From positions 661,815,501-661,879,500 of the forward strand of contig CM057456.1 of the NCBI GenBank assembly GCA_016271365.2: DNA of 64,000 nucleotides. Reading direction: 5' to 3'. The notes beneath the pieces are model-generated. The model made no database searches. It was given only the letters and a program-made list of their open reading frames with translations, and was not told where the DNA came from. How positions within the stretch are numbered: position 1 is the stretch's first letter; the number at the start of each line of letters is the position of its first letter. The DNA is from Neoceratodus forsteri (Eukaryota > Chordata > Ceratodontiformes > Ceratodontidae). Positions 41,968-54,196 of this stretch are shown here, piece by piece. A program made the translations under genes and the position numbers.

Positions 41968-42155
41968 ATTATTGAATTTTGTTGACCGGGTAAGCCCACT
42001 GAGACTAGAAGTCCCTTTTTGCGGGGTGACCCAGGGGTGGGGATACAGATGGTAACCAACTGAAACTGAACCAGATTAAGCTGTTGTGGTGTTTCTGGTG
42101 AATGGAGGAAATTTGGCCAGGACACTGGGGAAATTTCCCCTACTCTTGCACCAGG
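41968..42155 (-). mobile_element. SINE-2, 3' tail fragment (right copy)
   Basis: Mirror of 18216-18398: TTGTTGACCGGGTAAGC, GGGGATACAGATGG, CTGAACCAGATTAAGC, GGAAATTTGGCCAGG and GGGGAAATTTCCCCTACTC on the plus strand. No tRNA head. Confidence 0.75.
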
Positions 42156-43219
42156 GGGCCCTTCTTCCCAGTTGGGAGCTGGACAGAGGAGGAGGAAGTG
42201 CTGAGCTGCCGACAGAGAAGGAAGTTGAGGAGGACTCTATACAAGCTTCCTCTCACAGCATGACTTTTGAATCTTCCTCTGGAACACAGAATGGCTTAAA
42301 TGCTTTAGAGACTGTATTTACTGATGGGCTAGAGGTAACATCTGGTTTAAGCACAGAAACGAATATAGAGCGCAAAGCTGGAAATGTATTTTTGCATCAG
42401 TGGTAACGAGCTAATGATGTTGAACCAAACAAAAATGGAATTTTTAAGCAAAGAAAGAGAAAAACAATTGAGGCTGCGAGAGCTTGAGGACACGCTCTCC
42501 TCCCTGCAGCACTCCCAGACAGCTACTGACACTCTGACTGAGGGTATCAGTGAAACGGAGATGGCGTCTAATGGCATGACTTACTCCTCAGGCTCGCAAG
42601 GGAAGCCTGAGGAATCGACATCTGTAACAGAAACGAAGAAAGCAGGACGGGCAAAGCCTGGCAGTTTGAACAGAGAGCCTTCTGTTTGCCAACAACCTCT
42701 CGGTCCTGAGGAGCAAGGGAAACTGCAGAAGCCCCTACAACAACACTTAGGGCACGGATCAGCTGTTCACACACATGCCAGGGCTAGGCAGCATCTGCCC
42801 AAAAGTGCGACAGAGCAAGGTACAGAAGAACAAACCTTTTCTTTTAAGGACAGGCCCTGTCAGAAAGACTGGGGAGGACATTATGGAAACAGAATTGGAG
42901 GCAATAAGTTGGTCTCCCACAGTTGCTTTGGAGCGTGCAGGCTGGGAACAGGACTCTGCAGGAAAATGGTCTCCCAACCCCAATGACTCTTCCCACCAGG
43001 AGCTATTATTAAATTCTGTAGCCACCAACGAAGGGCAATGTGGGAGCTCTACCATACCCCGCGGTAAAGTATCAAAATACACTACTTGTTGGGGGGCATG
43101 TTGACAATGTTAATACACCCATACAGGGTATTGATAAAGCAATAAATGACACTGTTGATATGAGAACTGATGTAGAGGAAACTGTAATGGGGGAATTGAT
43201 ACTGCAAAACAGACAGACG
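42156..43219 (+). pseudogene. Hydrophilic ORF remnant, probable Tx1-like ORF1 N-terminal part (right copy)
   Basis: Mirror of 17151-18215. It holds the longest uninterrupted frame of this unknown block, 42384-42986 (200 codons). That frame is hydrophilic, rich in Gln, Ser, Thr, Glu and Lys, with a short heptad-like EREKQLRLRELEDTL near its start and no recognised domain. The left copy is split by indels. A second frame (42775-43104) overlaps it, so one of the two follows a frame slip. Link to the Tx1-like LINE is inferred from possible continuity across CR1-b. Confidence 0.45.
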
Positions 43220-45649
43220 GTGAGAGACAGGTAGAGAATGAACTACTTGGACGTGGACTGGAGCATCCCAGCAGCAGCATCAACTAGGAGCAGATTTATC
43301 CTGGACTCCCTTCAGGGTGCCTTCCTCAAGCAACTGGTCATGGAACCAACTCAGCAGAAGGCAATACTGGACCTTGTGCTCACAAACAGGGACAGTGTGA
43401 TGGGGGTAACAGTGGGGGGGCACCTGGGAAACAGTGACCACCAGTCATTGTGGTTTGAAATCACAGAAAGAGCAGAACCAAACCACACAAAAACACGTAT
43501 CCTAGATTTTAGGGAGGCAGACTTTGGGGAAAATGGGGAGATACTTGAAAGCGGCATGAAGGGGAATGGGACAGGAATCATGGGTTGAGGAACAGTGGGC
43601 AGTATTTAAAATGGGGATTACAAGAACAACAGAATTATGCATTAAGCAGGTTAGCAAGAGGAAAAGGAAGAGGAGACCATTATGGTTTTCCAAAGAGGTA
43701 GCAAAGAAAGTGAAAGCCAAAAAGATTGCATTCAGGCAATACAAAAGACACAGGCAGAAGGGGATAGGGAGAAGTACCAGGAGAAGCAAGAGGAGGCAGG
43801 GAGGTCAGTAAGGGAAGCCAAAACTCAGACAGAAGAACACATTGCAAAATCAGTGGGTAGAGGGACAAAACCTTTTACAGGTACATAAGGAAGACAAAGG
43901 GAGGGATAGTGAGACTGAAGGGGAGGATGGGGCCACATGGAGGATGACAACAGTAAAGCTGACATATTGAACAGGTATTTCTGCTCAGTCTTTACTGAGG
44001 AAGAGGAGGGTAATGGGTCTGAAGGAGGTGAGAATGGTGGAAATGGACACAAGTCCCTTTATACGAGAAAGGGTCCTGAAGGAACTGGAAGTAATAAGAG
44101 TTGATAAAGCAATGGGGCCAGATGGGTGCACCCCAGGTCCTAAAGAACTAAGAGAGGTGGTCTGAACCTCTGGCTATCCTGTTTAGCCGATCACTGGAAA
44201 CAGGGAGGTACCCAAAGACTGGAGGACAGCAGGAGTAGTCCCTTATACAAAAGTGGGAACAAAGAGGAAGCAGGGTACTACAGACCAGTCAGCCTCACCT
44301 CGGTAGTGAGGAAGATCATGGAAGCACTACTGAAGAAGAGATTGGTGGAACATCTGGTTGTCAATGAACTACAGGACCCAAGGCAGCATGGTTTCACCAG
44401 GGGAGGTCATGTCAGACCAACCTTGTTGAATTTTTGACTGGGTGACTAGGAGGTGGATCAGGGGGGCAGTGGACATGGCCTATCTGGACTTCAGCAAGGC
44501 CTTTGACACTGTGCCACATAGAAGACTATTACACAAACTGGGGAATATGGGTGTGACAGGACAGTAGTGTGGTGGGTAGGTAACTGGCTGGGTGGCAGGA
44601 CACAGAGGGTGGTAGTAAATGGCTGTCACTCCACAGAGGGAAGAGTGACCAATGGGGTACCACAGGGATCAGTGCTGGGTCCGGTCCTATTCAACATCTT
44701 CATCAGTGACATTGTGCAGGACCTAGAAGGCAGAATTTCACTGTTCTGATGACACAAAGCTCTGTAACAGAGTAGACACACCAGAGGGTGTAGACAGAAT
44801 GAGAAGCGACCTGCAGAAACTTGAAGAATGGTCAGGGTTTGCAGTTGAACTTCAATGCAAAGAAGTGCAAGATAATGCATATGAGGCACAAAAACCCTGG
44901 CACAATATATCAGTTGGGGGGTGAGGATATAGCATGCACCAAGCAGGAAAGGGATCTTGGGGTTATCATCTCTGATTACCTCATAGTAGGGAAACAGTGT
45001 GACAAGACAGCAGGTAAAGCAAGTAGGATGCCAGGATGTATAGGCAGGGGCATCACCAGCAGGAAACGGGAGGTCATAATTCCACTATACAAGACACTAG
45101 TGAGGCCTCACCTGGAGTACAGTGTACAGTTCTGGAGACCATACCTACTTAGTAGATAGACAGGGTAGAGAAGGTTCAGAGGAGGGCAACAAAGATGGTG
45201 CATGGATTGCATCACAAGTCCTATGAAGACAGGTTGAAGGAACTGAACATGTACTCCTGGAGGAGAGGAGGAGAGAGGGATATGATAGAGACATACAAGT
45301 ATCTTACAGGAGGAACAGGGTGCAGGAAAATACTATTTTAAGCGAAAAAGATGTTCCAGGACTAGAGGGCGGGATGAAGTTGGAGGGAGGATGATTCAGA
45401 GGAAACATGAGAAAGAATTTCTTCACAGAACGGGTGGTGGACAAGTGGAACACTCTGCCAGAGGAAGTGGTGGGGCTGAAACAATCACAGGATTTAAGAA
45501 TGCATGGATAGACATAAAGGAATTCTGGAGGTCAGGGGTATGGGGCAACAGACTTCTAGGAAAACAGACTGAACTTACAAGCTGAAATGGCAGACTGGAT
45601 GGGCCATAGGCCCTTATCTGCCGACACTGTCTCTGTATCTGTGTACCTA
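43220..45649 (+). pseudogene. CR1-b LINE, 5'-truncated (right copy)
   Basis: Plus-strand mirror of 14701-17150. The endonuclease remnant starts MNYLDVDWSIP at 43238 and carries the catalytic GNSDH at 43427-43441. Next come LDFREADFGENGE, RT motif A ([18 protein letters not shown] near 44490) and [17 protein letters not shown] near 44660. The FADD box at 44740-44752 lacks one base (shared with the left copy), followed by KKCKIMHMRHKNPGTIYQL and LVRPHLEYSVQFWRPYL (to 45159) and the C-terminal tail. The 3' UTR ends TGGATGGGCC...GACACTGTCTC near 45649. Confidence 0.85.
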
Positions 45650-46930
45650 CAAACAGTCCTCAAGATATCTGACCTGTTTGCTACCAGGAGAGAGATGGCC
45701 CCACGGCGCAATGCGGTCATGGCTTTCTATACAAGGGAGGACTGGTGGAAAAACTTAGTGTATATATAGCTAGAAACCTACTGAAAACATCCATGAGATA
45801 TTTTTCATGTGAAATTTTGCTCTGATAAGTATAGGGAGTGAGAAGTACCACATCAGTTTTAAGAGTGTGGCAAATTTAGAACGGTTTTGGGCCCAATACC
45901 AGGCACTTAGAAATACCCTGCTTGATTCCTTCCACACCATAGTGTTAACGAAACCACAAATATAAACAATTAATGTGGTGTTTAAAATGAAGGTGTCCAC
46001 ATAGAGTACATTTTGTTTTGGTTGCGGCAACGCAGACATTATGGGAAATCCACACTAGACTCGAGCAAATATGGATGGGGGATGGTGTATAAAGATTAAA
46101 CTGCATTCATCAGACACAGGCCCCATGCATTTGCCCAGTTCTTTTTTGGGGTAAAGACCTGGGGTCAGTTTTTTATAATGGTCAGCCTAGGTCATAATTC
46201 AAGTGTGGCTCGAGGGCCCATCTTAGGTCAGCCTGCGACTCCCCTTGTTGTAGCCACTGCTTAGGGTTTGGGCATACCTGCTCCACATGTTTGAACCTGT
46301 TTAAATGCAACCTGTGTGAACAGACAGGGCACACCTATGGGCGATGCCCATGGGCGTCTCACAACAGAGAAGATAGTCCATCACAGGAAGGGATAATAAA
46401 TGGGGACCAACATCAGCAAGCCAAAAGGGTAGCTGCACAGCCTTACAAAAGAATACAACATTCACAGACCAGACCCAGGAAGGCACAATCCAGACGGAAT
46501 GAATGGAGGTGGAAATAGAGGGACAAGGCCTAGAGACATTTCAGGTAACAGGGGAACCCTAGGCCCCTTGTAGAAAGGCCTCAAGAAAGTGTGGATGTAG
46601 AAAAGGCAATGCCCCCCCCCCCGTGGACAAGGAAGGGGCATTCCAAACAGTCTCCCTCAAGAAGAGACCAAGAGCAGGTCGGTTAGGAACCTTGAAAGCC
46701 AGACAAAATATACCCAAGGTGGGACAAGGAACAGGGTCTTGGAAAGCAAGAAACAAATATGCCACACTATCTAAAGAGGGTACTGACAGAGATTCAGATG
46801 GAGAGGAATCAGATTCCTCCTCTATTGCATCCAGTATAGACACAGGAGGGAGGGGAGGGTCCATTGCTAAATGGACCAGGCAGCGAGGGCCTCTAAGACC
46901 CCATAGAATTCACTCAAGGCTTAAATAAAT
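45650..46930 (+). pseudogene. Tx1/L1-like LINE ORF1, C-terminal part (right copy)
   Basis: Mirror of 13439-14700. The zinc knuckle C-x2-C-x4-H-x4-C is at 46306-46347 in a frame running 46291-46518. The basic tail (KKRPRAGRLGTLKARQ) is at 46623-46928. An 11-base C run at 46612-46622 (five G in the left copy) shifts the frame. The upstream folded domain around 45780-46080 has several deletions absent from the left copy. Confidence 0.73.
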
Positions 46931-47029
46931 TTCCTGATGGAGAGACTTTCCATCTGCACTATTACATTAACAGCATAAAAAAAATGAGAGAAAGCATTTA
47001 GGAGCCATTTTACATTTAAAGAGAGTACA

Positions 47030-48264
47030 GTGTGACATTATTTATGTACTAGATACCCGGCTGAAGATTAATCACGAATTACAGCAGGCCTCTAAGCCAT
47101 GGCCACTAAGTCCCTCCTTCTGGTCATCGAGGACAGAGCATGTGGTGGGGTGGGTATTTTATTTACAAACTATCGTTTCAAGGTGTCCTGGCTAGTGGAC
47201 ATTCACCCTGGGAGGGCCTTGATGTTGGATTTTTCCTTTGACTCTTGTAGGGGAAGGATTATAGCCATTTATGCCCCACAGACCAAAACTCAAAGGGTAG
47301 CCTTATTCAGAGAGGTTCAGCCTTTTTACATAATTCCAAATTTGTGTATTGGCTAGGGACTTTAATTGTGGCTCTCCAGGGCAGACAGAGGTATGCAAAC
47401 AGAGAAAGTTTTTCTGACTCTAATGCCTTGAATGCCATCCTGAATCATGCAGGAGTCATTGATACTACATGAAGATATACCCCAAAGGAGACTTCACCTT
47501 CACAAGGGAATGTTAAAAACAAGGATCGATTTTATATTTCTTTCATCAAGACAAAGGTACAAGAGGCACAGATCATAGCATGTAAGTTCTCTGACTGCAT
47601 GATTGTGAAAATAAGTATACAAGCAGGACTTCTCACAGTGCAAAACAATATTGAAGTTGAATGAATCAGTGCTAACTGATCCACGGGTAAAGAAAGCATG
47701 GGAAAGGGAATGCGCGGCAAGGCTGTCAGTGGTTGAGTGCTGCTTTGAACACATAGACCGGTGGGAGGACTCAAAGAAGACATGGGGTTCTTTTTTCCAG
47801 CAAAGGGCAAGGGTTAGATCTACATCTGATTACCTAATGTAACTACAGTTTAGGCAACAGTTGCAAAGGATTATTTGGATGGATTCAACAGGGCAGGATT
47901 TAAGCTAGCAGGTTAGTAATCTGGAAAGCCAAATGAAAAATCTGCAGTATGATAGGGCGAAGACCTTACAGCAAGAACTAAGATTTGGGACACAGGTGAC
48001 AAAAAGTGGTCTTGAGCTGTATAAAGAGAACAAAAAGAGAACTGAGGGCAGGGTGATAATTGATCTACTCTCCTCCTCAGGAGAACTGGTCACTTCTCCT
48101 TTGGACTTGCTAGGAGTAGTGGAGGAACAGGTCACCAAACCTTGGTAACCCCCTACCCCACCCCACGAACCAGAGGTTAAAGAAATCTTGGAATCTCTTG
48201 GGTTGCCTAAAGTTCAAGTTAAGGATGCTCAGGAGTTGATTGTAGATATTACAGTAGAGGAAGA
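47030..48264 (+). pseudogene. Tx1/L1-like LINE endonuclease domain and linker (right copy)
   Basis: Mirror of 12066-13330. The frame from 47099 reads MATKSLLLVIEDRACGGVGI, then RGRIIAIYAPQTKTQR. The GDFN motif near 47350 has lost G residues and is out of frame here. C-terminal helical pieces are at 47651-47842 (LTDPRVKKAWERECAARLS) and the linker at 47933-48148 (LYKENKKRTEGRVIIDLLSS). It ends at the DIRS-B junction (GTAGAGGAAG before ATCTTAC). Confidence 0.78.
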
Positions 48265-48455
48265 TCTTACTTCGAGAGGGCTCTTGCAGTAGGTAATTAC
48301 ATATAGGACTGATGCCGCAGCGGGCGGCAGGGCCACGGAAAAATTTCTAGCTAGCGGTCCCTGGCGAGGGACCGCCCCATGTCAGGTGACCGTGTCAGGA
48401 GACTACGGTATAAAGGAGCGGTCCCGGATGCCCGCCTTCCAGTTCTTTCCTGCCG
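48265..48455 (+). repeat. DIRS-B left inverted terminal repeat (right copy)
   Basis: ATCTTACTTCGAGAGGGC, CTTGCAGTAGGTAATTAC, AAAAATTTCTAGCTAGCGG, a GC-rich GGTCCCTGGCGAGGGACC hairpin, GGTATAAAGGAGCGG and CCAGTTCTTTCCTGCCG. It pairs with 54399-54616 in inverse orientation over about 190 bp. Confidence 0.87.
48406..48416 (+). promoter_or_regulatory. TATA-like box in the DIRS-B terminal repeat
   Basis: CGGTATAAAGG lies about 25-30 bp upstream of CCAGTTCTTTCC in the left repeat. An equivalent box recurs in the right repeat and, more weakly, in DIRS-A (GTACAAAAGG, TACATAAGAGG) and DIRS-C (TACATAAGG). Conserved position suggests a promoter. Because the right repeat is inverted, it could also drive antisense RNA. 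Inference from sequence only. Confidence 0.55.
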
Positions 48456-48566
48456 TTAGCTCATGCAGCGCCTCGCAGAAAAGTTTGTGCTTCGTCAGCC
48501 CTTCCTTCATTGTTTTTTTACTGAATAAACTTTATTTTTTGACTATCGTCAGTACTAACGCCGTGT

Positions 48567-51010
48567 ATGTTGTCCCCTACACCCTCTGAGCACAAGAATA
48601 AGTGCGATTCCTGCAAGGGCGCCAACTACCACACAAAGGACGCCCACCCTGTGCCTGTTCTGCCTAGGCCCCGATCATCCAGTCGAGAAGCGTCATCATT
48701 GCCTCAGCTTTAACGCCGCTACCAACCGAAAAAGGTGGCAGCAATCCCCGAAGCCCATATATTCTAAAGAAGAAAATGAGCTCTATGGAGAAGGAGCTTA
48801 AAAACTGAGGCAGGCATCCACTTCTCAAGGCCATCGAAAGAAGGAGGACAAGGAGAGGCACTGGGACAAAGGCTCCTCCACCGTCTCCTTGGGAGCTGCT
48901 GGGATGCAGGTAACATCCCTCAGGGATCGCTCCTTGACAGCCGCCTCGGAGGTTTCACAGAGACAACGTCGGCCTGCCTGTCTGGCTTTCGCCTTGTAGT
49001 GGCCTGCAGGCACCTCCCGGCAGTTGGAGCCGCCGCCCTCGGTTTGGCTGCAGGGCTGCGGCTCACCATCGTGGTGATTCCGGCAAGCTGGGCTGCCGCT
49101 CTCTGACGCTCACCCGGAGAGGGCTGTTAAGACGTCCCGCCTCTGGGGCAACGCACAGCTTCTTCCCCACTGGACCAGGCCGACCACTCCTCTTGATCTG
49201 TCTCCGATGATGGCTCTCGTAAGTCAGACATCTACACCTCCGGCGCCCGCCGAGAGCTCGCCTCTATGCCTCAAGTCGGCTCATCCAACATCCGGCTGGC
49301 GAAAGAACCAGCGATGGACCCCCCCCAACGTCCATTGTTCCCGGTTCACCGCAGCCTTCGCTGCCATCTGGGGAACCAGAGTCCTCCCAACCTGAACCCA
49401 GGGACTTTTCCCCTCCGTCCCCAGGTGAAGCTGGGGATCTTTTGCCTCCGTCCGTCCTTTCTCCATCTGGAGCACCGGACGTGACGTCAGCTCCCCAGAC
49501 GCCAGCTCCGACACCTGCCCCTCCAACATCGGGTACCTCCAGCTGCCAGGGCCCCGCCCGTGCCCAAACGCCAGTCTTACCGACTCAAGGAGATCTTCTG
49601 CCCCATCAGGCCTCCGGCTTCCACCGCGGACCCACCAGTGAGGTTCCTGGCCGAGCTGTCTGCTCAGGCAGCCCCACCAGCTTCTGGGTGGTCCTCCGCC
49701 TTACCCACCCAAGTGTACTATAGGAACTTGCATCCGCGCCACAGTACCTGACACGGGCTTCCTGATGCAGCAGTACTCGATGCTCACTACCCGACGCCGG
49801 GTTTCCCGCAGCTGGGTTTTGGATACGCCCACATGGGTATAACTTGATTTTTATCCCGCCTCCCTTCTCCTCCTCCACCACCTCGTGCCACCGTGGACCT
49901 GCAGGAGACTCTGGCCTCTGGTGGCTGAGGCCAAGGCTCAGCTCACCAAAGAGATCGAGAGCCGCCTTTCGGCGACGGTGCCATCCCAGGTTCCCGTACG
50001 CCCGAGGCAGCACACTCCCTCACCACCTCCGGACTCCAGGGTTCTTCTGTCTGGATCCAGAGAGGGGGGCAGGACATCTGTCCCTGGGGACTCCCCAAGG
50101 GGCCCGTTCCTCCCCCGGGTCGGGAAAGGAGTCTCACTCTTCTTCATCCTCCTTCTCTCGGACCTCAGACTTCTTCTGACAGCTTCTCCAAGAGAGACGG
50201 CAAGCTCGGCCTCCATCGAAGCCCCGGCCAAGGACTCTTCCAAAGTCTCCTCCGTAGGATCCTTCTTTTACCGAGTTGCTTAGAAAAATCCGAGAGGTTC
50301 ATCAGTGGTGCTCGTTGGAACCAGATCTTCAGTGTCTGAAGCTTGCTGAACATCTGGATCTGCCCGTGACAGCTCCTACATTAGTGCCACCCTGGATAGA
50401 GTCTCATGCCGACCTTGTTACCATGATATGGAAACAACCGTCGGCCTTAGCTCCACTTACTAGGAAGTCGAACAGGTTATATCAGGCTCCAGAGGGTGTT
50501 GATTTCTGAATTCTCACCCTCGTGCCGACTTGGTCGTGATTAGCGCCACCATGGCCGGTCGGCGAACTCTAAAACATCTTAGCTCGACACCTCCTGATAA
50601 GGAATCTCGCCTTGGACCAGTATGGGAGAAAGATTTATGCTTCCTCCACACTGGAGATTAGGGCCCTGAACTATGTCGGCCACACGTGGGACTACCGGAA
50701 GACCATTCTTACTCAAGCAGAAGCCAAGCTAGACTCCTTGCCTAATTCCCAAGTCAAACAGGAGTTGGCTGATCTCGTCTTCTCTGCTCATTCGGCCAGT
50801 CGACATGCTACGTGAGACATACAACGCAATGGACACTGCTGGGCGGAGCTCAGCCGCCGTAGGGCCTACAGCGCCATGCTCTTGGCTCCGTGTGTCAGGT
50901 CTGGTCCCGGAGGTGCACCTGTTATCCAGGAAGCACCTTTCCGGGTCGGTGCTTGGGCTGATGTCATGGACATCATTACCGATTTGCAAGAGAAAGAGGA
51001 CGGCTTGAAG
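48567..51010 (+). pseudogene. DIRS-B Gag-like ORF1 (right copy)
   Basis: Start ATG at 48567 (M-L-S-P-T-P-S-E-H), after a leader with an AATAAA-containing AT-rich stretch (about 48520-48540). The Cys/His cluster follows within 60 codons. Frames 49207-49395, 49442-49723, 50276-50509 and 50612-50815 carry the middle and C-terminal parts. The conserved EIRALNYVGHTWDYRKTIL and LADLVFSAHSAS are near 50650-50800, and the APFR..LFG-type signature near 50930 is shifted. Left and right copies break at different positions, which suggests base-call indels on top of older decay. Confidence 0.76.
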
Positions 51011-51229
51011 TCAGTTGATTCCATGTACTGTCCCCATGAGCAGCAGCGCTGTCCTTTCACAGTGCGGAATCGCCAAAGGCTAAACCTCCAGGAAGGCGGG
51101 CTAAAACGTTGGGCCTCGCTGCTAAGCCACCCCCGCCTAAAAACAGCGGGCAAGCTTCAGCTGTGGCGCTGCCCCACACCACCTGACTCCTTTCCTCTCC
51201 CACTGCCTCCGGACTCCCCATAGGAACCG

Positions 51230-52150
51230 GTTGGAGTGAGGTTTTCCCTCCACCTTCCGGGATGGGAAAGGATAACCACGGATTCTTGGGTGCTCCAGCT
51301 CATAGCAGGACACTCCATAGAGTTTCTTCAGAAACCACCCTGCCACCCCCCCTCTGAAGTCGTCATATTCACGGGAACGTCTTCCTTTGGTCCAGGAGGA
51401 AATCTTAGCTCTTCTGCTGAAGCAAGGGATAGAGCCTGTCCCCCTTCATCTTCAGGGCACGGGTTACTATTCCCATTTCTTCCTGGTCCCAAAGAAGACA
51501 GGAGATCTCAGACAGATTTTTAGATCTCAGTTCCCTGAATCTTTATGTAGAGTACAAAAGGTTCAGGATGCTCTCTTTGCAGAGCCTTCTGCCCCTCTCC
51601 AGCCGGGTCAATGGCTTTGTGCTCTGGATATGCAGGATGCTTATCTGCACATTCCCATTTGCCCATCTCATCGCAAATACCTTCGTTTTGCGTTCCGGGG
51701 GAACACTACCAGTTCAAGGCACTCCCGCTTGGTCTATCCTCTGTGCCCCCGAGTATTTACCAAATGCCTGGCAGTGGGCAGCCCACCCGCGCATCAAGGA
51801 GTACAGGTTTCCTCACCTGGACGCCTGGCCCTGGTGGCCTCGGCCCAGGAGAAACTCCTGCACCTCTTCCTTACCCAGCAGGTTTTGCCTGCCTGGGAAT
51901 TACCATCAACCATTCCAAGTCTCATCTGGACCCATCCCAGAGGCTACAGTTTATTGGGGCGATCCTCGATACGACCTGGGCAAGGCCTTCCTGCCTCCAG
52001 ACAGGGTGACCTCCCTTCAGACCCAGATAAGTCTGTTGTCCAACTGCAGGATGGTCTCGGCGAGGTCGATCCTTCGCCTTCTCCGACTCATGGTGGCTGC
52101 TATCCTGACGGTCCCTTGTGCTCGACTCCACATGAGGATCTCTCAGTAGA
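51230..52150 (+). pseudogene. DIRS-B reverse transcriptase (right copy)
   Basis: A frame from 51387 runs 410 codons through RT and, after slips, into RNase H sequence. Present: LTLLKQGIEPV-like start, GYYSHFFLVPKKTGDLRQI (about 51465), LCALDMQDAYLHIPICPSH (motif A, about 51620), RVFTKCLAV (about 51755). The catalytic YLDD position reads HLDAW (about 51812-51826), so the second Asp is lost. Further text near 51900-52000 (LPSTIPSLIWTHPRGYSL) is out of the family frame. Confidence 0.78.
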
Positions 52151-52176
52151 CTCTACGCTCTCAGTGGGATCAGCTA

Positions 52177-53088
52177 GTGGACAACCTAGATCACTCAGTT
52201 CTGATCTCCTCGCCGATGATGCGAGACTTACAATGGTGGAAGGTTCGAGAAGACCAGTTTCAGGGGGTTCCTTTCTTTCATCCTTCCCTCTCCCAGACTC
52301 TAACCACAGACACCTCAGGCAAAGGTTGGGGAGCCCATCTAGGCCCTCATTGGACCCAGGGCTCTTGGTCCAGGCTAGAACAAGCTCTCCACATCAGTGT
52401 GCTCAAGCTTCGGACAGTGCTGTACGCTCTCCAAGCCTTTCATCAGTACATCCTTCCCAGCCACCTGGCCGTCCAGATGGACAGCATGTGCGTGGTGTGG
52501 TACATCAACAAGCAGGTAGGGACTCAGTCCTACCCTCTATGCAGGGAGGCAATGAGGGTTTGGGATTGGGCAACACAACACAACCTTCACCTCACGGTGA
52601 TTCACGTTCCAGGAGTTGACAACACCCTGGCAGACAAGCCAAGTCTCTCTTCTGCTATGACTCATGAGTGGGAACTGGACCAAGGGGTCCTAGATAATAT
52701 CTTCAATCTCTGGGGAACACCACAGGTCGACCTGTTCGCATCCCCCCTAAACGCAAAACTTCCCACCTTCTGCTTGCTTGTTCCAGAGCGAGGCACTTTC
52801 TGGAGCGATGCTTTCTCTCTAGACTGGAAGGACAGATTCGTCTGTGCCTTTCCCCCAATTCCTCTTATCCCACGAGTCTTGCAGAAACTAGCTTCTGAAG
52901 GAGCGAGAATGATTCTGATCGCTCCTTTCTGGCTCAGGCAAATCTGGTTCTCTGTTCTACAACAATATTCAGAGGATCCTCCTCTTCCTCTTCCTCTGTC
53001 TCGAGGTTTGTTGACCCAGGATCAGGGGACCCTGGTCCATCCAGGCCTCAAATCCCTTCAACTGCATGCATGGCTCCTGCAGACCTAG
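52177..53088 (+). pseudogene. DIRS-B RNase H and methyltransferase-like domain (right copy)
   Basis: An uninterrupted 303-codon frame. RNase H: LTTDTSGKGWGAHL (about residues 47-60), then SVLKLRTVLYAL in which Lys (52405-52407) stands where the catalytic Glu is expected, QMDSMCVVWYINKQ and VPGVDNTLADK with the later Asp residues. The methyltransferase-like part follows: PQVDLFASPLNAKLPTFC, WSDAFSLDWKDRFVCAFPPI, ARMILIAPFWLRQIWFSVL, ending LQLHAWLLQT. The Glu-to-Lys change is shared by both arms. The frame is open but RNase H activity is unlikely. The methyltransferase assignment rests on position and family knowledge, not on a visible catalytic motif. Confidence 0.78.
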
Positions 53089-54118
53089 CCCAATCCTGTT
53101 TTGGAGTGTCTCCCAAGTGGTGAGATTTTAGTGGAGGCCAAAAAACCCTCCACCAGATCCACTTATTCCATGAAGTGGAAAAGATTTCACTATCTGGGCC
53201 GCTTCCAAGAACGCGGAACCTTTCTCCTATTCAGCGGGGCTTCTGCTGGAGTATCTACACCATCTGTTCGACCTGGGTCTCAGCCATTCCTCTTTGAAGG
53301 TACACATGGCGGCCATTTCGGCCTATCATGTTCCCTTCGCAAACAAGGCTTTTGCTCAACTAGAGGTCTCCAAGACTTTTCTCAGAGGGGTTCTCCATCT
53401 GAGGCCCCCCATCCGTACTCCTGCCCCCCTTGGGACTTGAATTTTGTTCTCGAGAAACTTACCCTTCCTCCCTTCGAACCTGCAGCTTCTGTAGATTTGA
53501 AATTTCTTTTGTGGAAGATGCTCCTCTTGGTGGCCATTACTTCCGCTCGAAGAATCTCCGAGCTCCAGGCCCTGATGTGTAAACTCCCCTACTTGATTTT
53601 TCACAAGGAATGAGTTGCTCTTTGCACGAATCCCAGGTTTCTACCTAAACTAGTAGCAGAGTCTACCTTAAATCAGTCCATAGAGCTACCTGCCTTTTTC
53701 ACGCAGTACTCTAATCAAGGGGAATATTTACGCCATACTATGGATGTTCACCGGATTCTGAGATACTACGCCAACAGGACGAAGGATCTCAAAAAGACTG
53801 ATCAGTTGTTCGTCTCTTTTGCTCGAAAAAGGGAAGGCAATGCTGTTTCCAAGCAATGCCTGTCTTAAGTGGTTGGCACATTGCACCACTTTCTGTTATG
53901 ACAAATATCACAAGACCCTCCTGTGTCAAGTAAGAGGCCACTCCACAAGAGGAGTAGCTGCCTCTGATGCTTGTTTCAAGAATGTGTCTGCGGCAGACAT
54001 ATGTACTGCCACCACCTGGACTTCCGTCCATACCTTTACAAAACACTACAGTTTGGATATTGCCTCTGGCCGTAGAGCAGGCTTCGGGCTAGCTGTTTTG
54101 CAAGGCCTCCTATCTTGA
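53089..54118 (+). pseudogene. DIRS-B tyrosine recombinase (right copy), catalytic set present
   Basis: The N-terminal domain (GEILVEAKKPSTRSTYSMKW) starts near 53120. The core has LLWKMLLLVAITSARRISEL with catalytic Arg at 53548-53553. After a stop at 53611 the sequence continues in another frame (AESTLNQSIELPAFF-like, 53655-53700), then the C-terminal frame 53819-54118 with QVRGHSTRGVAAS (His 53939-53941, Arg 53948-53950) and HTFTKHYSLD (nucleophile Tyr 54047-54049). R, H-x-x-R and Y of the family are thus all present though not in one frame. Family members integrate circular DNA with no target duplication, consistent with the junctions here. Confidence 0.82.
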
Positions 54119-54196
54119 GGCTTGCATGGCTAGAATTACTTCTTGGAGTAGTTTTCTCCTCCCGTGCCTTTTCTTTGTTCCAGACTGCTTGGGATT

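Noticed and set aside
52177..53088. A long open frame (303 codons) as a host gene
   Set aside because: It carries RNase H and methyltransferase-like blocks in DIRS order, between DIRS RT and recombinase, so it is transposon sequence.
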